Assembly (NCBI GenBank): GCA_027064485.1
Contig: JAMOPR010000277.1
Location: forward strand, 1 to 6,445
DNA length: 6,445 bases
Direction of reading: 5' to 3'
Source: Desulfurobacteriaceae bacterium
GTDB taxonomy: Bacteria > Aquificota > Aquificia > Desulfurobacteriales > Desulfurobacteriaceae
A program made the position numbers and the translations under genes. Below, piece after piece: positions 5,721 through 6,445 of this stretch (position 1 is its first letter; each line of letters opens with the position of its first letter). The notes beneath the pieces were generated by a model. That model had not been told where the DNA came from, did no database searches, and saw only the letters and a list, made by a program, of their open reading frames with translations.

Positions 5721-5866
5721 GAATCTTGTTTATATAGAATGATAATTTTGAGAAATTTTTTGGCTCACGTTTATAGTGAGGAGCAGGCTAAGGAAATATA
5801 CAATAAAATAAGGGAAGAAAAATTTTTACAGGTTTTTAAGTCTATTCTGTTCGCTTTGGAGGAGGT

Positions 5867-6445
5867 ATGAATTTCAAGAGGGTGTTTATTTTGTTCGTTC
5901 TAATGGTAGTTCCAATTTTTATTGGTTTATTTGCAAGGTTTAACGACCTTTCACAGTGGCAAAAGTTTCATAAGTTTTTCTATTACGATAATAAACCGCT
6001 TTTTACCAGTTATGATGCATACTTTTTCGGGAGATGGGCTAAAGAGGATATAAAGGGAACTTATAAGGCTGGAGAAGTAGACCCTTTAAGATTTGTCCCT
6101 GATAACTTTATTACAGGAAACGTTACTTATCCTTCTCCTATTCCTATGGAAAGCTGGATGGGAGCTGTTATCTCTAAAGTTTTCCACGTTCCTTTAGAGG
6201 TTGTTGCTCTTTACTTGACTCCGATTTTGGCTGTTCTGTTTGTGGTTCCTTTCGTTATTTACTTCTATCGTGAGGGATTACCGTTAACTGGTTTTACAGG
6301 TGCGCTTTTAGGTGTTATCTCTCTTATTTATTTAGTTAGAACGAGTATTGTAAGGTTTGATACAGATTCTCTAAACTTGTTCTTCCCTTTCGCCATAGCC
6401 TTATTTTTGTATTTGACTCTTAATGAAAGGAACATTAAGAAAAGA
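5867..6445 (+). CDS. STT3/PglB-type oligosaccharyltransferase, N-terminal part (runs off window)
   Basis: 193 codons are present with no stop before the window end. The protein opens with a TM helix (about 6-23), followed by a first external loop containing FTSYDAYFFGRWA (catalytic/metal-binding D50) and TYPSPIPMESWMGA (88-101). Further TM helices follow (about 112-134 and 141-157), then VRTSIVRFDTDSLN (157-170), whose D165 and D167 match the second acidic motif of STT3 enzymes (the DTD of bacterial PglB). These enzymes transfer a lipid-linked glycan to Asn of N-x-S/T sequons on the outer face of the membrane. The WWDxG-type sequon-binding motif would lie beyond the window. The ATG overlaps the HEPN gene stop (ATGA), and GGAGG ends 4 bases upstream of it. 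Homology could instead point to archaeal AglB-like proteins, but the fold and motif assignment is secure. Confidence 0.88.
   Translation, partial: MNFKRVFILFVLMVVPIFIGLFARFNDLSQWQKFHKFFYYDNKPLFTSYDAYFFGRWAKEDIKGTYKAGEVDPLRFVPDNFITGNVTYPSPIPMESWMGAVISKVFHVPLEVVALYLTPILAVLFVVPFVIYFYREGLPLTGFTGALLGVISLIYLVRTSIVRFDTDSLNLFFPFAIALFLYLTLNERNIKKR

Larger units (their letters stand above)
5482..5870 (+). pseudogene. Frameshifted HI0074-like HEPN toxin (nucleotidyltransferase substrate-binding family)
   Basis: The frame from GTG 5482 encodes 77 residues and stops at 5713-5715. Its start (VEKFRRTLGKFEKAV) and the FEYTFESMWKTVKEYLRFQGIECNSPRS region match the helical N-terminal part of HI0074-like proteins. 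The expected C-terminal half continues in another frame to TGA 5868-5870: YRMIILRNFLAHVYSEEQ and a following helix. It contains the HEPN motif RX4HXY (RNFLAHVY, codons from 5751 to 5774). The first frame closes at 5713 and the second is blocked by a TAG at 5697-5699, so the switch must lie within about 5700-5712. Restoring one frame needs one extra base, modulo three. The product therefore lacks the catalytic motif and is probably inactive as a toxin. A 43-residue C-terminal piece could start at ATG 5739 but has no ribosome binding site. A sequencing error is also possible. Confidence 0.8.

Noticed and set aside
1..6445. CRISPR array, tRNA/rRNA, insertion sequence or transposase
   Set aside because: No regularly spaced repeats, no cloverleaf-like or rRNA sequence, and no transposase-like protein or terminal inverted repeats seen; the window is filled with the listed genes.

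Overview
The window is a dense, AT-rich bacterial segment with every recognisable gene on the + strand. Almost no DNA lies between genes: most junctions overlap or abut (ATGA, TGATG, TAATG types), and the longest gap is about 25 bases. I see no convincing internal promoter or terminator, so it reads as one long polycistronic stretch. The low GC, AGA/AAA-rich codon use, Lys/Glu-rich proteins and gene content (GspN-like protein, an Mrp with N-terminal cysteines, a bacterial STT3 enzyme, several toxin-antitoxin-like modules) suggest a thermophilic anaerobe, perhaps of the Aquificota (Desulfurobacteriaceae-like). That placement is inference, not a database match.

Layout. (1) 2-1305: a GspN-like membrane-anchored protein, probably 5'-truncated by the window edge, then ruvA. 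(2) 1331-2113: an inositol-monophosphatase-family phosphatase with all metal-binding motifs. (3) 2113-2782: an intact minimal nucleotidyltransferase/HEPN pair of the MntA-HepT type, with GSx10DxD and RX4HXY motifs. (4) 2786-3655: an Mrp/NBP35-type Fe-S carrier ATPase. (5) 3655-4222: a DUF433/DUF5615 pair of the VapB45/VapC45 type, the toxin-like gene starting at TTG. (6) 4223-5211: a 50-residue single-TM protein ending in a CXXC motif, coupled to a NapH-like polytopic membrane protein with two C-terminal 4Fe-4S motifs. (7) 5183-5870: a second nucleotidyltransferase/HEPN pair (HI0073/HI0074-like), whose HEPN gene is frameshifted between its helical N-terminus and its RX4HXY motif. (8) 5867 to the window end: the N-terminal part of an STT3/PglB-like oligosaccharyltransferase.

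Functionally, housekeeping genes (DNA recombination, sugar-phosphate metabolism, Fe-S carrier, membrane redox, protein N-glycosylation) alternate with three two-gene toxin-antitoxin-like modules. The modules are inserted without disrupting the chain of overlapping genes. The CXXC peptide plus NapH-like protein may form a small membrane redox unit and is the least characterised system here. The second nucleotidyltransferase/HEPN pair shows decay, and its gene overlap holds a 21-bp repeat that encodes heptads in two reading frames.
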